Assembly (NCBI GenBank): GCA_964521195.1
Contig: CAZFRE010000002.1
Span: 558,001 to 622,000, forward strand
Direction: 5' to 3'
DNA length: 64,000 bases
Origin: CAWDNM01 sp964521195
GTDB lineage: Bacteria > Actinomycetota > Coriobacteriia > Anaerosomatales > JAAXUF01
Part shown: one piece after another, positions 41,302-50,271 of the stretch
How positions within the stretch are numbered: position 1 is the stretch's first letter
Layout of the letters: the number at the start of each line of letters is the position of its first letter
Made by a program: the position numbers and the translations under genes
Notes under the pieces: generated by a model
Databases searched by the model: none
What the model was told of the DNA's origin: nothing
The model's input: only the letters and a program-made list of their open reading frames with translations

Positions 41302-43728
41302 CTACTTCACGGTGATCGACACCGACGAGGAGGTCTTGGCGGCATTCGTGGCGGATCCGAGGAACTTCACGCGCACCTTGCGCAGGCGCTTCGACGGCTT
41401 CCACGAGTACGATGCCTTCGCGGTCGAGCCCGACACCACGAGCGTCTTGGTGGCGATCGTCTTCCAAGAGCCGCCGCTGTAGGCCTGGAACGCGACCTTC
41501 GCACCGGCGTTCGCGGACGGCCGCACGGTGGCCGCGAGAGTCAGCCGCTGGCCCGAGTTGAGGACGCGCTTGGAGGCCGCGAGGCTCATCGAGGGCTGTA
41601 CGGGCAGCGTCAGCGTGGTATCCGCGGACAGCCACCCCTCGGTAGGCTCGCAACGGATGCGCAGCGTCTGGTTCGTGGTGAAGCCTCCCACGATCTCGCC
41701 GAAGCGTGCGACGTCGCGCTTGGCGTCGTAGGTCGCCGTGGCGGTGGAGAGCAGCGATTCGGTAGTGGAGCCGGCGGGAGTCGCGTAGATCGAGAGCGCC
41801 GAGTCCTTCTCGGGACCGGTGATCATGCCGTCGAGGAGGGCGTAGCCGCGGTAGCCGACGGGAACCGGGTACGTCTCGGCGTACACGCGCGGGCTGGAGA
41901 TTCGCGCGTAGCTTTGCAGGTACCACGGTGTCGTCGCGGAGGTCTCGATGACGAGCGGCTCGGTCGCAGGTGAGGAGCTTTGCATGCGCGGGCGGAAGAC
42001 GAGGGATAGCGAGTTGTTGGGGCTCATGAGCGACAGCTCGTCGACCACCTCTTTGACGCTGGTGACCCAGTCAGAGAACGGGCCCGAGGTCGTCGAGTAC
42101 GAGCCGTAGTAGTTGTAGTAGTAGCCGGGGTAGTAGCTGTAGTAGCCGTAGCCGGAGCTCGGCCCCACGGACAGCGAGCCCACGAGGGGAGTGTCGGTGG
42201 GTAGGGTGAACGGCACGCTCTGGGTGACGAAGTCGGACTGCCCGTAGACGACGTACGTCACCGTGGCGGTGTTCGCGCCCGAGCGCAGGCCGCCGGGCAC
42301 GTCGACGGCGGCGACGGTGGCGCGCTTGCGCTGCGCGCTGTAGTCCATCTCCATGTTCACCGAGCGGATGTCGAGGGTCTCGGTGCCGGAATCGAGCACG
42401 TACTGCAGGGCGTCGAGTACGGACCAGGCATCCCACGTCGCAGACCAGTCGACGTTCGCGGAATCGTAGAAGTTGGGCATGACGACGTCGTAGACGGTGG
42501 TGCCGTCGGAGACCGTGACGGTCGTCGTCGTGTGCGCGCTACCGCTGATCTGGTTCAGGTCGACCAGCGCCTGCAGTGGCGTGGAGAGTGCAGCGGCGAC
42601 GAGGTAGCCGCTCTGGCGACCGGTGTTGAGCTGCAGGCTCGGGATGTAGGTGGCGCTCGTGGTGGTCTCGCCGGTGTCGACGTTGGTCACCCGGGCCGTG
42701 ACGGTGGTTTCCGCCGGCATCTCGTCGAGGTGGCCGAGGATCCCGGCGAAGCGGTCCTGCACGATCGTACCGCGCAGGGCCGTGGGGCTACCCAGCTTGT
42801 AGGGTCGTTTGGCACTGGGCCACACGCCGTCGATCCAGGCGTTCATCATGTACAGGCTCGTCTCACCGTCCCAGTTGTCCGGGTGTCCGAAGGCGAGCAC
42901 CTCCCCGTCCTGCGCATACGTCACGGTGCCGATACCGCCGGCCCACAGGTCGCCACGCGCGGCGAGCGACGCGACCGCGGCGCCGGGTACCAGGTCGGTC
43001 GGGACCATCGAGGCGGCCGGGAGCCCGCTGCTGGCCAGCTGCACGTTGTTCGCGACCGCCAGGCCCTTCTCGGCGAAGGACTTCGCGAGGTTCTTGTAGG
43101 CCTTGGAGCCGGGACGCAGCCCGCCGATGAAGACGGTGTTGAGCGGCTGGGCGACGAGTGCGCCCGCGGCGCGCGCGCCCGTGTACTTCTCGGGCTCGGG
43201 GGTGATGATGACCCGGTCGATCATTCTGCCGTCCGCGATCACCGGATCAGACATCCGGAGGACGGCACTGTAGCGGTCCTTGAGCGCGAGCATCGACTCG
43301 ATCGGCGTTGCGAGGCCCGTACCGTTGAGCGTGAAGTTGTCGCCGTAGGAGACAGCGCCCACGATCTTGTCGCTGCCTTCGTGCTCGACATAGATGGGGC
43401 TACCGCTCATGCCGGCCACGACGCCGCCGAACTTCACGATCGCCGGGTCGGACGACTCGAACAGGATGAACGACGTGCCGGGCGAGTCGCCGGCGGTCGT
43501 CCCAAGGATCTTGACCTCTATCTCCTCGATCTTCTGGTCCTTCAGGACCGTCTTGAAGTAGCCGTCGACCGTGCCGTCGGGCGAGTCCGCCAACAGCTCG
43601 CGGAGGCCGGAGATGCCGAGCGTGTCGGCGGGCGGCACAGCCATGGCGGCTGCTGTCGAGCCGATCCATACGCCGACGGCGAGCACGACTGTGAGTAGCA
43701 GCTTGAGAGCGCGCGTTCGTGCGAGCAT
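41302..43728 (-). CDS. Secreted SpoIVB-like S55 peptidase with Ig-like tail
   Basis: An 808-residue exported protein. Signal peptide: ALKLLLTVVLAVGVWIGSTAAAMA. The next 250 residues match the SpoIVB/S55 serine peptidase domain, with the nucleophile serine in VAGMSGSPIYV and related VGAVSYGDNFTLNGTG and FGHPDNWDG. The middle is beta-rich; it includes a tyrosine-packed stretch (SSGYGYYSYYPGYYYNYYG) coded near 42100-42165. The C-terminus ends in Ig-like repeats (SGQRLTLAATVRPSANAG..., VRVKFLGSATNAAKTSS). In sporulating Firmicutes SpoIVB signals between compartments; no sporulation genes are seen here, so this is likely an extracellular signalling or processing protease. The ATG follows GAGGGGGG. 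Confidence 0.85.
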   Translation of the reverse strand: MLARTRALKLLLTVVLAVGVWIGSTAAAMAVPPADTLGISGLRELLADSPDGTVDGYFKTVLKDQKIEEIEVKILGTTAGDSPGTSFILFESSDPAIVKFGGVVAGMSGSPIYVEHEGSDKIVGAVSYGDNFTLNGTGLATPIESMLALKDRYSAVLRMSDPVIADGRMIDRVIITPEPEKYTGARAAGALVAQPLNTVFIGGLRPGSKAYKNLAKSFAEKGLAVANNVQLASSGLPAASMVPTDLVPGAAVASLAARGDLWAGGIGTVTYAQDGEVLAFGHPDNWDGETSLYMMNAWIDGVWPSAKRPYKLGSPTALRGTIVQDRFAGILGHLDEMPAETTVTARVTNVDTGETTTSATYIPSLQLNTGRQSGYLVAAALSTPLQALVDLNQISGSAHTTTTVTVSDGTTVYDVVMPNFYDSANVDWSATWDAWSVLDALQYVLDSGTETLDIRSVNMEMDYSAQRKRATVAAVDVPGGLRSGANTATVTYVVYGQSDFVTQSVPFTLPTDTPLVGSLSVGPSSGYGYYSYYPGYYYNYYGSYSTTSGPFSDWVTSVKEVVDELSLMSPNNSLSLVFRPRMQSSSPATEPLVIETSATTPWYLQSYARISSPRVYAETYPVPVGYRGYALLDGMITGPEKDSALSIYATPAGSTTESLLSTATATYDAKRDVARFGEIVGGFTTNQTLRIRCEPTEGWLSADTTLTLPVQPSMSLAASKRVLNSGQRLTLAATVRPSANAGAKVAFQAYSGGSWKTIATKTLVVSGSTAKASYSWKPSKRLRKVRVKFLGSATNAAKTSSSVSITVK

Positions 43729-43852
43729 GATCCCCCCTCATCCGGTTCCGCACCCCGAAGTCGACGTGCGGGCGGTTCGCGCCGAGCGAACCTACTAGAC
43801 TGAGCGTACCAGAAAGCAAAGGTCACGCTGTCCGTTTCGTGTCGGCTTCGGC

Positions 43853-43858
43853 TATTCT
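43853..43858 (+). promoter_or_regulatory. -10 box TATTCT, probable leaderless start
   Basis: TATTCT ends 6 bases before the ATG at 43865, so the ZIP transporter mRNA probably starts at its ATG. No ribosome site is visible. Confidence 0.45.
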
Positions 43859-43864
43859 CGGGGC

Positions 43865-44668
43865 ATGGACCTCACGAACCCGCTCATGCTCGCGTTCCTG
43901 ACCGGGCTGTTCACCTACCTCATGACCGCGCTCGGCGCGGCCGGGGTGTTTCTGAACAAGAGCCCGTCGGGCCGTCGCATGGACATCGCGCTCGGATTCT
44001 CCGCCGGCGTCATGCTCGCGGCGAGCTTCTGGTCGCTGCTCGCGCCCTCGGTCGAGATCGCGAAGGACCGCGGTGGCCTCACGTGGTTGCCGACTGCGCT
44101 CGGCTTCGCGGTGGGCGGGCTGTCGCTGTGGGGCCTGGACAAGGTCATGCCTCACATCCACTCGCTGCTGCCCGGCGTCCAGATCCACGAGGGGATCGTC
44201 ACGCGCTGGCGCCGCTCCACCCTGCTCGTGCTCGCGATCACGATGCACCACATCCCCGAGGGCCTCGCCATCGGCGTCGCGGCGGGCGCCGCCGGTGCGG
44301 GAGTCGAGCACGCGACCGTGGGGGCGGCGATCGCGCTCGGTCTGGGCCTGGGGCTGCAGAACCTGCCGGAGGGTCTCGCGGTGTCGATGATGCTCGTCCG
44401 AGAAGGTGCCTCGCGCAAGCGCGGCTTCATGCTGGGCCAGCTCACGGGTGTCGTCGAGCCGTTCGCCGCTGTCGCCGGCGCGCTGCTCGTCACGCTCTCG
44501 TTCGCGCTGCTTCCCTACGCGCTCGCGTTCGCCGCCGGAGCGATGGTGTACGTGGTGATCGAGGAACTCGTGCCCGAGTGTCAGCGCTCCGGCCACGCGG
44601 ATGCGGCGGTGCTCGCCGCGATCCTCGGCTTCACGCTCATGACCGTGCTCGATCTGGCACTCGCGTGA
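43865..44668 (+). CDS. ZIP family metal transporter (GufA-type)
   Basis: A 267-residue membrane protein with about eight helices. The metal path motifs HHIPEG (about residue 128) and LQNLPEG (about 165) are diagnostic for ZIP/GufA transporters, which move Zn2+, Fe2+ or Mn2+ into the cytoplasm. The variable loop has PHIHSLLPGVQIHEG, possibly metal-binding. The stop is followed after 51 bases by the NERD gene. It has a leaderless-looking promoter. Confidence 0.88.
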   Translation: MDLTNPLMLAFLTGLFTYLMTALGAAGVFLNKSPSGRRMDIALGFSAGVMLAASFWSLLAPSVEIAKDRGGLTWLPTALGFAVGGLSLWGLDKVMPHIHSLLPGVQIHEGIVTRWRRSTLLVLAITMHHIPEGLAIGVAAGAAGAGVEHATVGAAIALGLGLGLQNLPEGLAVSMMLVREGASRKRGFMLGQLTGVVEPFAAVAGALLVTLSFALLPYALAFAAGAMVYVVIEELVPECQRSGHADAAVLAAILGFTLMTVLDLALA

Positions 44669-44719
44669 GTGAGGTGGCCGTCACCGTCGTTTTGCCGCCG
44701 CATGGCGAGTACGTATTGA

Positions 44720-46087
44720 ATGCGCGCCCCCGTATACGGATACTCAGTGCATGACGGCACGCTAGGGGGTCGGGGCTTGTTCGATCCATACGCCAGCGCT
44801 TCGCAGGGCAAGAAGAGCAGCAGCCGAGTCTCCGCTGAGCTGCAGCGCCTCGCCCCGTACTATGGGTTCGCCGTGTCGGACAATGTGATGTTCACACGGG
44901 GGCTCATCAGCGCGGTCGTCGACCACGTCATCGTGGACCGCTGGGGCGTGCTCATCATCGACGCCGAGTCCCACGAGGGCGCGTCCATCCTCGGCACGGA
45001 CACCGACACCAACTGGACCGCCACGTACACCAGCGGCCAGGTGGCCGAGTTCCGCAACCCTCTCTACCTCAATACCGGCAACGAGAACCTCGTGAAGCAG
45101 GCCCTCGCCGACATCGGCATCGTGCTGGAGTCCGCGGAGGTGCGCAGCGCGATCGTCTTCGTGGGCGCGGACCTGTCGCGGTTGTCGCTCGTCGAGGTGA
45201 ACGCCGCCAAGATCAAGAACGTCGACAACCTCACCGAGCTGTTCGAGGCGCGTCGGGCATTCCCGCCCAGCAGCGGTCGGCTGACCGGTCCGGACATGGA
45301 CCGCATCGTCACCGTCATCGCCGAGCGGGCGCAGGCGCTGCCCATCGAGGAGGAGCTTCCCGCCGGGCCGTGGGCGGCCGATCCCGCCGTGGTCGCGTCC
45401 ACGCAGGCAGCGCTTCTCGTACCGCCTCCCCCGAGTCGCGCCGAGAACTCACTGCGCGCTCCGGTCGAACTGGCGGGGCACCATACGGGACCGGGCGAGG
45501 GACCGACCATGCGCACCGCGCTGCTTACGCTCGGGACCATCGCGCTCATCATCCTCACGCTTGTGGCCGGCGTCGTGTTCCTGCCGCAACTTCAGGCCGG
45601 GTCGCCCGTGGCGTGGACCGCGACCCTCGTGCTCTTCGTGGCGCTCGCCGAGCTCATCGCAGCCAACATCGCCGCCACGCGCAGGGCCGCCGGGCGACCC
45701 TCCGGCGGTAACCTCGGCGGTGCGGTGAGGTTCGTGCTCAGGCTGCTGCTCGTGTTCGTGATCGTGGGTGCGATGTGGGTGTTCGTCGTAGGCGGCGTCG
45801 CCGACACGATCGGCAAGTCCATCGAGACGGCGTTCACCGGCCCGGACCCGAGCGTGCAGGACGCGAGCGTCGAGCCACCGAGCCCGAGCCTCATCGCGGC
45901 GCAGCAGCGCCTGCGCGAGAAGGCACCGCAGGTGTATCGCCGCGTGATCAACCTCGACGCGCCCAGCGTGCACGAGGGTGAGGGCGGCGCGACGAGCTAC
46001 ACGTGGACGTACACGCCCAAGGGCGCATCCGAGCCCGCCTCGTTCACCCTCACAGTCGACGAGCAGGGCCAGCTGGTCTCACCCTAG
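44720..46087 (+). CDS. NERD-domain membrane protein
   Basis: A 455-residue protein. The N-terminus (about 30-150) matches the nuclease-related NERD domain: an early Glu in SAELQRLAPYYGFAVSDNV, VDHVIVDRWGVLIIDAES with the catalytic Asp-x-Glu pair, and a following AxIxN-like strand. Three membrane helices follow (about 264-286, 292-314 and 335-358), then an extracytoplasmic C-terminal 90 residues. NERD proteins resemble restriction-type nucleases but most have unknown substrates. The true start is unclear: ATG 44720 is longest, but GTG 44747 or TTG 44779 (after GGGGTCGGGG) would also keep the domain. Confidence 0.78.
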   Translation: MRAPVYGYSVHDGTLGGRGLFDPYASASQGKKSSSRVSAELQRLAPYYGFAVSDNVMFTRGLISAVVDHVIVDRWGVLIIDAESHEGASILGTDTDTNWTATYTSGQVAEFRNPLYLNTGNENLVKQALADIGIVLESAEVRSAIVFVGADLSRLSLVEVNAAKIKNVDNLTELFEARRAFPPSSGRLTGPDMDRIVTVIAERAQALPIEEELPAGPWAADPAVVASTQAALLVPPPPSRAENSLRAPVELAGHHTGPGEGPTMRTALLTLGTIALIILTLVAGVVFLPQLQAGSPVAWTATLVLFVALAELIAANIAATRRAAGRPSGGNLGGAVRFVLRLLLVFVIVGAMWVFVVGGVADTIGKSIETAFTGPDPSVQDASVEPPSPSLIAAQQRLREKAPQVYRRVINLDAPSVHEGEGGATSYTWTYTPKGASEPASFTLTVDEQGQLVSP

Positions 46088-46097
46088 GGGGTCGCGC

Positions 46098-47249
46098 ATG
46101 GACCGGATGCTCACACGACTCGGGGCCGCCGCGCTGTGCGTCGCTGTGCTCTGTGCAGGTGGCATCGCCATCCCCGGTTCTCTCCGGGTGGACACGCCGG
46201 CGCCCTCGCTCGCGTTCGCCGCCGAGCCGACCTCGACGGTCGAGCCGACCGGCACCCCCACACCCACCTCCACTCCCACCCCGACCCCCACGGTGGTTCC
46301 CGCCATCACGGTCACCGCGGTCGGCGACCTGTGCTTCGACTCCTCGGTCAAGCGCCTCGTCGCGAGCAGGGGCCCCAAGGCGCCGTTCAGCTCGACGAAG
46401 AAGGTCCTTGCCGCAAGTGACGTCACGGTCGGCAATCTCGAGTGTGCCCTGTCGCGCGCCGGCAGCCCGGTGCCCGGCAAGACGTTCACGTTCCGGGGTT
46501 CGCCGGCGGCGATCAGGGGACTGAAGTGGGCGGGCTTCGACCTTCTCGCGCTCGGCAACAACCACGCCCGCGACTACGGTTCGGCGGCCCTGCGGGGGAC
46601 GATCACGCATCTCGATCGCAACAGGATCGCCCACGCCGGGGCGGGCGCCACGAGCAAGTCGGCGTTCAAAGCGACCTACATCAAGCGTGACGGTGCCACG
46701 ATCGCGTTCCTCTCGTACTCCCAGATCGGGCCCGCGTCGTTCAAGGCAGGGAAGCACCGCTCGGGGACCGCGTACACCACCAACCTCGCGACCGTCACCC
46801 GCGCGATCAAGCGTGCAAACAAGAAGGCCGACTACGTGATCGTGTCGTTTCACTGGGGCATCGAGCGGCGGCACACGCCCACCGCGACCCAGGTGAGGTT
46901 CGGGCGTGCGGCGGTGCGCGCCGGCGCGGACCTGGTGCTCAGCCACCACCCGCACGTGATCCAGGGCGTGGAGTTCTACAAGAAGGGGCTCATTGCGTAC
47001 TCGCTCGGCAATTTCGTCTTCTCTCCGGGTAGTGCCGAAGGGCACGACACGATGATCCTGTCGTGCACCATGGGTCGCAAAGGCGTGAGCAAGGTCCGGG
47101 CGCGCCCCGCGCACATCGATCCGTACGGTCGACCGGTGCTCGCCAAGGGCGCCACCCGCACGCGCATCCTCGGCAAGATCAAGTCGACATCGCGTGGCCG
47201 CGGCACGCACGTCTCGGTGAAGGACGGTGTGGCTCGGCTGAGCAGGTAG
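46098..47249 (+). CDS. Secreted CapA-like metallophosphatase
   Basis: A 383-residue exported protein. Signal-anchor GAAALCVAVLCAGGIAI, then a Thr/Pro repeat linker (TGTPTPTSTPTPTPT, about 48-66), then a CapA/PgsA-type calcineurin fold: AVGDLCFDSS, VGNLECALS, LLALGNNHARDYG, HWGIERRHTP, SHHPHVIQGVE and AYSLGNFVFSP. The metal-binding Asp, Asn and His are in place. CapA proteins support poly-gamma-glutamate or cell-surface polymer export, but no pgsBC genes are nearby. The ATG 46098 has AGGGGG upstream; it follows the NERD gene by 10 bases. Confidence 0.85.
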   Translation: MDRMLTRLGAAALCVAVLCAGGIAIPGSLRVDTPAPSLAFAAEPTSTVEPTGTPTPTSTPTPTPTVVPAITVTAVGDLCFDSSVKRLVASRGPKAPFSSTKKVLAASDVTVGNLECALSRAGSPVPGKTFTFRGSPAAIRGLKWAGFDLLALGNNHARDYGSAALRGTITHLDRNRIAHAGAGATSKSAFKATYIKRDGATIAFLSYSQIGPASFKAGKHRSGTAYTTNLATVTRAIKRANKKADYVIVSFHWGIERRHTPTATQVRFGRAAVRAGADLVLSHHPHVIQGVEFYKKGLIAYSLGNFVFSPGSAEGHDTMILSCTMGRKGVSKVRARPAHIDPYGRPVLAKGATRTRILGKIKSTSRGRGTHVSVKDGVARLSR

Positions 47250-47346
47250 CCGAGGCGCTCGACGTACCGAGCGGACTGGCGCACCTCGTCCGCATCCCGC
47301 ACACTAGCGCGCGTGCACACAGCCGCCGAGAAGATGGGCGAGAACC

Positions 47347-47709
47347 GTGATCAAGACCAAGTCAGCATTCGAGCCCGCCGCCAAGAGCGACGGCTACCGC
47401 ATCATCGTCGTCAACCAGTGGCCGGACGGGCTACCGAAGGGCAAAGGCGCCGGCGCCGAATGGATGAAGTCGCTCGGACCGACCGAGAGCCTGCGCAAGT
47501 GGATGACAAAGAACCCGCGCAAGGTCGATACGTTCGTGGACAAGTACCTCGCCGAGCTTGGGAAGAACGACGCCGCCATCGCCAAGATCACCGCGATGCA
47601 CAAGCGCTTCGGCAACGTGACCGTACTCTCGGTCCCCGCGTTCGACGATCACTGGCCGATCGCCTCGACGCTCACGCAGTTCCTCTCGGCGGTGTGCGAG
47701 CTGGACTGA
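47347..47709 (+). CDS. DUF488-like protein
   Basis: A 120-residue protein beginning with GTG. It resembles the DUF488 family (VVNQWPDGLPKGKG...EWMKSLGPTESLRKWM..., VTVLSVPAFDDHWPIASTL), which includes small soluble proteins of unknown function. No cysteine catalytic motif stands out. It follows the CapA-like gene by 97 bases and is followed by a strong terminator. Confidence 0.7.
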   Translation: MIKTKSAFEPAAKSDGYRIIVVNQWPDGLPKGKGAGAEWMKSLGPTESLRKWMTKNPRKVDTFVDKYLAELGKNDAAIAKITAMHKRFGNVTVLSVPAFDDHWPIASTLTQFLSAVCELD

Positions 47710-47737
47710 CGGCGTGCCGTCGCATCACACCGAACGC

Positions 47738-47767
47738 ACAAGGGCCGGCATCGCTGCCGGCCCTTGT
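47738..47767 (+). terminator. Bidirectional intrinsic terminator
   Basis: 12-bp stem (47738-47749 with 47756-47767) with a 6-base loop, between the DUF488-like gene and the convergent membrane protein gene. Confidence 0.8.
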
Positions 47768-47790
47768 CTCGTGCGTATCGGGTGAGGCCG

Positions 47791-48360
47791 CTAGAACTGC
47801 GGTCCGTGCGTCGGAGCCACCGGCGCGAGCTCGCCACTCGTTGCGAGGCTGAGTTCGAGCGCTTCCTGGTCGCGGCGTGCCATCCAGAACAGCGTCGCGG
47901 CGGTCATCATCGGGCCGATGAGCGCGAGGGTGACGATGATCCAGACGCCGAGCTCGAACCCGGCGATGGCGCCCCAGATCACGGTCGCGAACGAGGCGAG
48001 CACGAGCAGGACGGCGACGGCACGCTCGTAGTACCAGCCGATCGCGAGCGTTGCGAGGATGGCTACGAGTGGGAAGAACGCGCCGAGCATCGCGAACGCG
48101 ACGCCGGTCTCGCGGAACGTGTACAGACCCGCGAACGAGGCGACCGCCCAGAACAGCCCGCCTGCGATCACGAACGCCCGGGCGAAGCCGCGCTCCAGCT
48201 GGATGCGCTCCTCGGCGTCGGCCTGGACGCGCGGGGTACGGTCGCGGCTCTCGTACACGTCATACGCCATGAGGCCGAACAGGACGGGAATCGCGATGGT
48301 CACCACGACCGCGCTGACAAGTCCGCCTATTACAAGTGCGGCCACGAATACCAATGACAT
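47791..48360 (-). CDS. Membrane protein, paralogue of the 51.1-kb protein
   Basis: A 189-residue protein with about five membrane helices. It is clearly related to the shorter protein coded at 51093-51491: both have ARxFxxxGGxFW...FAG, LAIGW[YF]YER[LA]VAVLL and a WGxIxGxExxVW stretch. Function unknown. It flanks the two-component system on one side as the paralogue does on the other. Upstream it has a GATACT -10 box (48428-48423) and a repeat motif shared with the paralogue. AAGGAGAG supports the ATG. Confidence 0.78.
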   Translation of the reverse strand: MSLVFVAALVIGGLVSAVVVTIAIPVLFGLMAYDVYESRDRTPRVQADAEERIQLERGFARAFVIAGGLFWAVASFAGLYTFRETGVAFAMLGAFFPLVAILATLAIGWYYERAVAVLLVLASFATVIWGAIAGFELGVWIIVTLALIGPMMTAATLFWMARRDQEALELSLATSGELAPVAPTHGPQF

Positions 48361-48422
48361 CGCTCTCTCCTTCCGTGCGTTTTCGGTGCGGCCTGCGTGT
48401 CGCGCCGGTGTTGCCTACAAGG

Positions 48423-48428
48423 AGTATC
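48423..48428 (-). promoter_or_regulatory. -10 box GATACT
   Basis: GATACT on the minus strand 62 bases before the ATG at 48360. The direct-repeat motif lies 44 bases further upstream. Confidence 0.45.
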
Positions 48429-48470
48429 GACGCCCGGGCGGCCGGAGCGGTTCGTGGTCGGTTTTCGTAC

Positions 48471-48487
48471 TGTTAGGGTTGTGTGAA
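48471..48487 (-). promoter_or_regulatory. TGTTAG/TGTGAA direct-repeat site
   Basis: On the plus strand TGTTAGGGTTG then TGTGAA: half-sites 11 bases apart, the spacing bound by OmpR/PhoB-type regulators. It sits upstream of the minus-strand membrane protein gene and matches the site at 51591-51607. Confidence 0.5.
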
Positions 48488-48503
48488 CGGGCGGGGGCAC
48501 GAC

Positions 48504-50264
48504 TCACGCGAGCGGCAGCTCGAATCGGAAGGTGGTGCCCGTCTCGGCCGACGATTCCACGCGGATCGCCGAGTCGTGCGCCTCGACGATCTCCTTCGCG
48601 ATCGCGAGTCCCAGCCCTGCGCCCTTGCTCGCACGAGACTCGTCCGCGCGGTAGAAGCGGTCGAAGACGTGCGCGATCTGCTCGGCGGGGATGCCGCTGC
48701 CCTCGTCAGCGACCTCCAGGACGGCGACGCGTTCCCCCCGGCGATGTGCGCGCAGATGCACGGTCGAGCCGCTCGGAGCATGCTTGATGGCGTTGTCCAC
48801 GAAGCCGAGAAGGACCTGCACGATGCGGTCGCGATCCGCGTCCACCGTGAGATCGGCGTCGGGCAGCTCGGCGGCCAGTGTGACGCCGGCGCGCTCCGCG
48901 AGAGGGCGGAGCACGTCGACGACATCGCCGAACATCGCCGCCGCGGAGTGCGGCTCGCGGGTCAGGTTGAAGCTGCCCGCCTCGAGCTGCGCGAGCGTGA
49001 GCAGATCGGCGACGAGCCGCCCGAGCCGGTCGACCTCGAGCTGCATGGTGCGCAGGAAGTCGTCTCGCACGTCGGCGTCGTCCTTCGCGCCGTCGTTGAG
49101 CAGCTCGAGCATGCCTTTGAGCGCGGCGATCGGCGTGCGCATCTCGTGGCTCGCATCGGCGACGAAGCGGCGCTGAGCCTCCTCGATGCGGCGCTGCTCG
49201 GTGACGTCGGCGATGAGCAGCACGGCGCCCGCGACAGCGCCGGCCTCGTCGAGCAGCGGCGTGCAGTGCAAGAGCACGGTCGTCTCGCCAAGCCGCGTGG
49301 TCGCCGAGACCGCTCCGCCGAGCAACCCGGCGCCGATCACGTCGAGAACGGCGGGGTCGCCGGTGAGCGCGCGGGCCGGCACGCGGCCGAGCTCGGTGGC
49401 CGGGATGTCGAGCAACCGTATCGCCTCGGGGTTGATGACGCGTACCGTGCCGGCGGCGTCGAACGCGATCACGCCCTCGGCCATCGACTCGACGACGACG
49501 GCGATCTCGCGCTCGCGCTCCTGCAGCGCCGAGAAGGCCTCGCCGAGCTTCGCGGCCATGCGGTTGTACGACTCGGCGAGGTCGTTGATCTCGTCTGGGA
49601 CGAAGCCGGTGGGGAGGCGCTGCTCGAAGTCGCCGCCGGCGATCGCCGCCGCCGCGCGCGACATCCGGCGGACCCGCCGCCCGATGAACTCGGAGAACGC
49701 GAAGCCGAGCAGCCCGGCGACGGTGAGCGACACCCAGAAGGTGATCCACAGCCGCTCGCGCACCGAGTCCAGGATCGCGAGCGAGCCGGCGACCGGCTCG
49801 GCGATCACCACGACGCCGGAGCGGCCCGAGGGTTCGTCTCCGATGGCCTTGGACCCGATGGCAAGGGCACCCGCTCTGATGTCGTACGTGGCGTAGGGAG
49901 GCGTGCCCGCAAGCGCCTCGTCGCGGGCGGTCGCGAGCTCACCTTCGGCCGGCGAGACGTCTGCCGAGGAGGCGACGAGGTTGCCCTGCGCGTCGTAGAC
50001 CCAGATGCTCCCACCGTAGATCGAACGGTACTCGTCCATGCTCGAGCGGATGGAGGCGAGACTCCCGGCGGTGGGCGGGAAGTCCGGCTCGAGCCGTGCC
50101 GAGATCGCGGTCGCGTTGCGCATCAGTGACATGCGGCCCATCTCGGTGAGTGTGCGCTTCAGCCCCGTGGACAGCGAGCCGGAGAGGATGAGGATCGCCA
50201 CGACGATGACGACGACGAACAACTCGGTCTGCCACAACCGCACCGACGTGCGCGGGCGGGCCAT
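48504..50264 (-). CDS. Sensor histidine kinase (PhoR-like)
   Basis: A 586-residue membrane sensor. TM1 about 14-32, an extracellular sensor loop of about 140 residues, TM2 about 173-193, a HAMP linker, a PAS domain (VESMAEGVIAFDAAGTVRVINPEA), then the kinase core: His373 in DASHEMRTP, N-box VDNAIKHA, G1 DEGSGIP and G2 GAGLGLAIAK. It autophosphorylates His and passes the phosphate to the response regulator coded just upstream, 7 bases away. The TM-loop-TM-HAMP-PAS order is typical of PhoR/WalK sensors. Input signal unknown. Confidence 0.92.
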   Translation of the reverse strand: MARPRTSVRLWQTELFVVVIVVAILILSGSLSTGLKRTLTEMGRMSLMRNATAISARLEPDFPPTAGSLASIRSSMDEYRSIYGGSIWVYDAQGNLVASSADVSPAEGELATARDEALAGTPPYATYDIRAGALAIGSKAIGDEPSGRSGVVVIAEPVAGSLAILDSVRERLWITFWVSLTVAGLLGFAFSEFIGRRVRRMSRAAAAIAGGDFEQRLPTGFVPDEINDLAESYNRMAAKLGEAFSALQEREREIAVVVESMAEGVIAFDAAGTVRVINPEAIRLLDIPATELGRVPARALTGDPAVLDVIGAGLLGGAVSATTRLGETTVLLHCTPLLDEAGAVAGAVLLIADVTEQRRIEEAQRRFVADASHEMRTPIAALKGMLELLNDGAKDDADVRDDFLRTMQLEVDRLGRLVADLLTLAQLEAGSFNLTREPHSAAAMFGDVVDVLRPLAERAGVTLAAELPDADLTVDADRDRIVQVLLGFVDNAIKHAPSGSTVHLRAHRRGERVAVLEVADEGSGIPAEQIAHVFDRFYRADESRASKGAGLGLAIAKEIVEAHDSAIRVESSAETGTTFRFELPLA

Positions 50265-50271
50265 CGCGAAC

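Noticed and set aside
44720..44752. ATG at 44752 as a leaderless start for the NERD gene
   Set aside because: That frame stops after four codons; the protein frame uses ATG 44720, GTG 44747 or TTG 44779.
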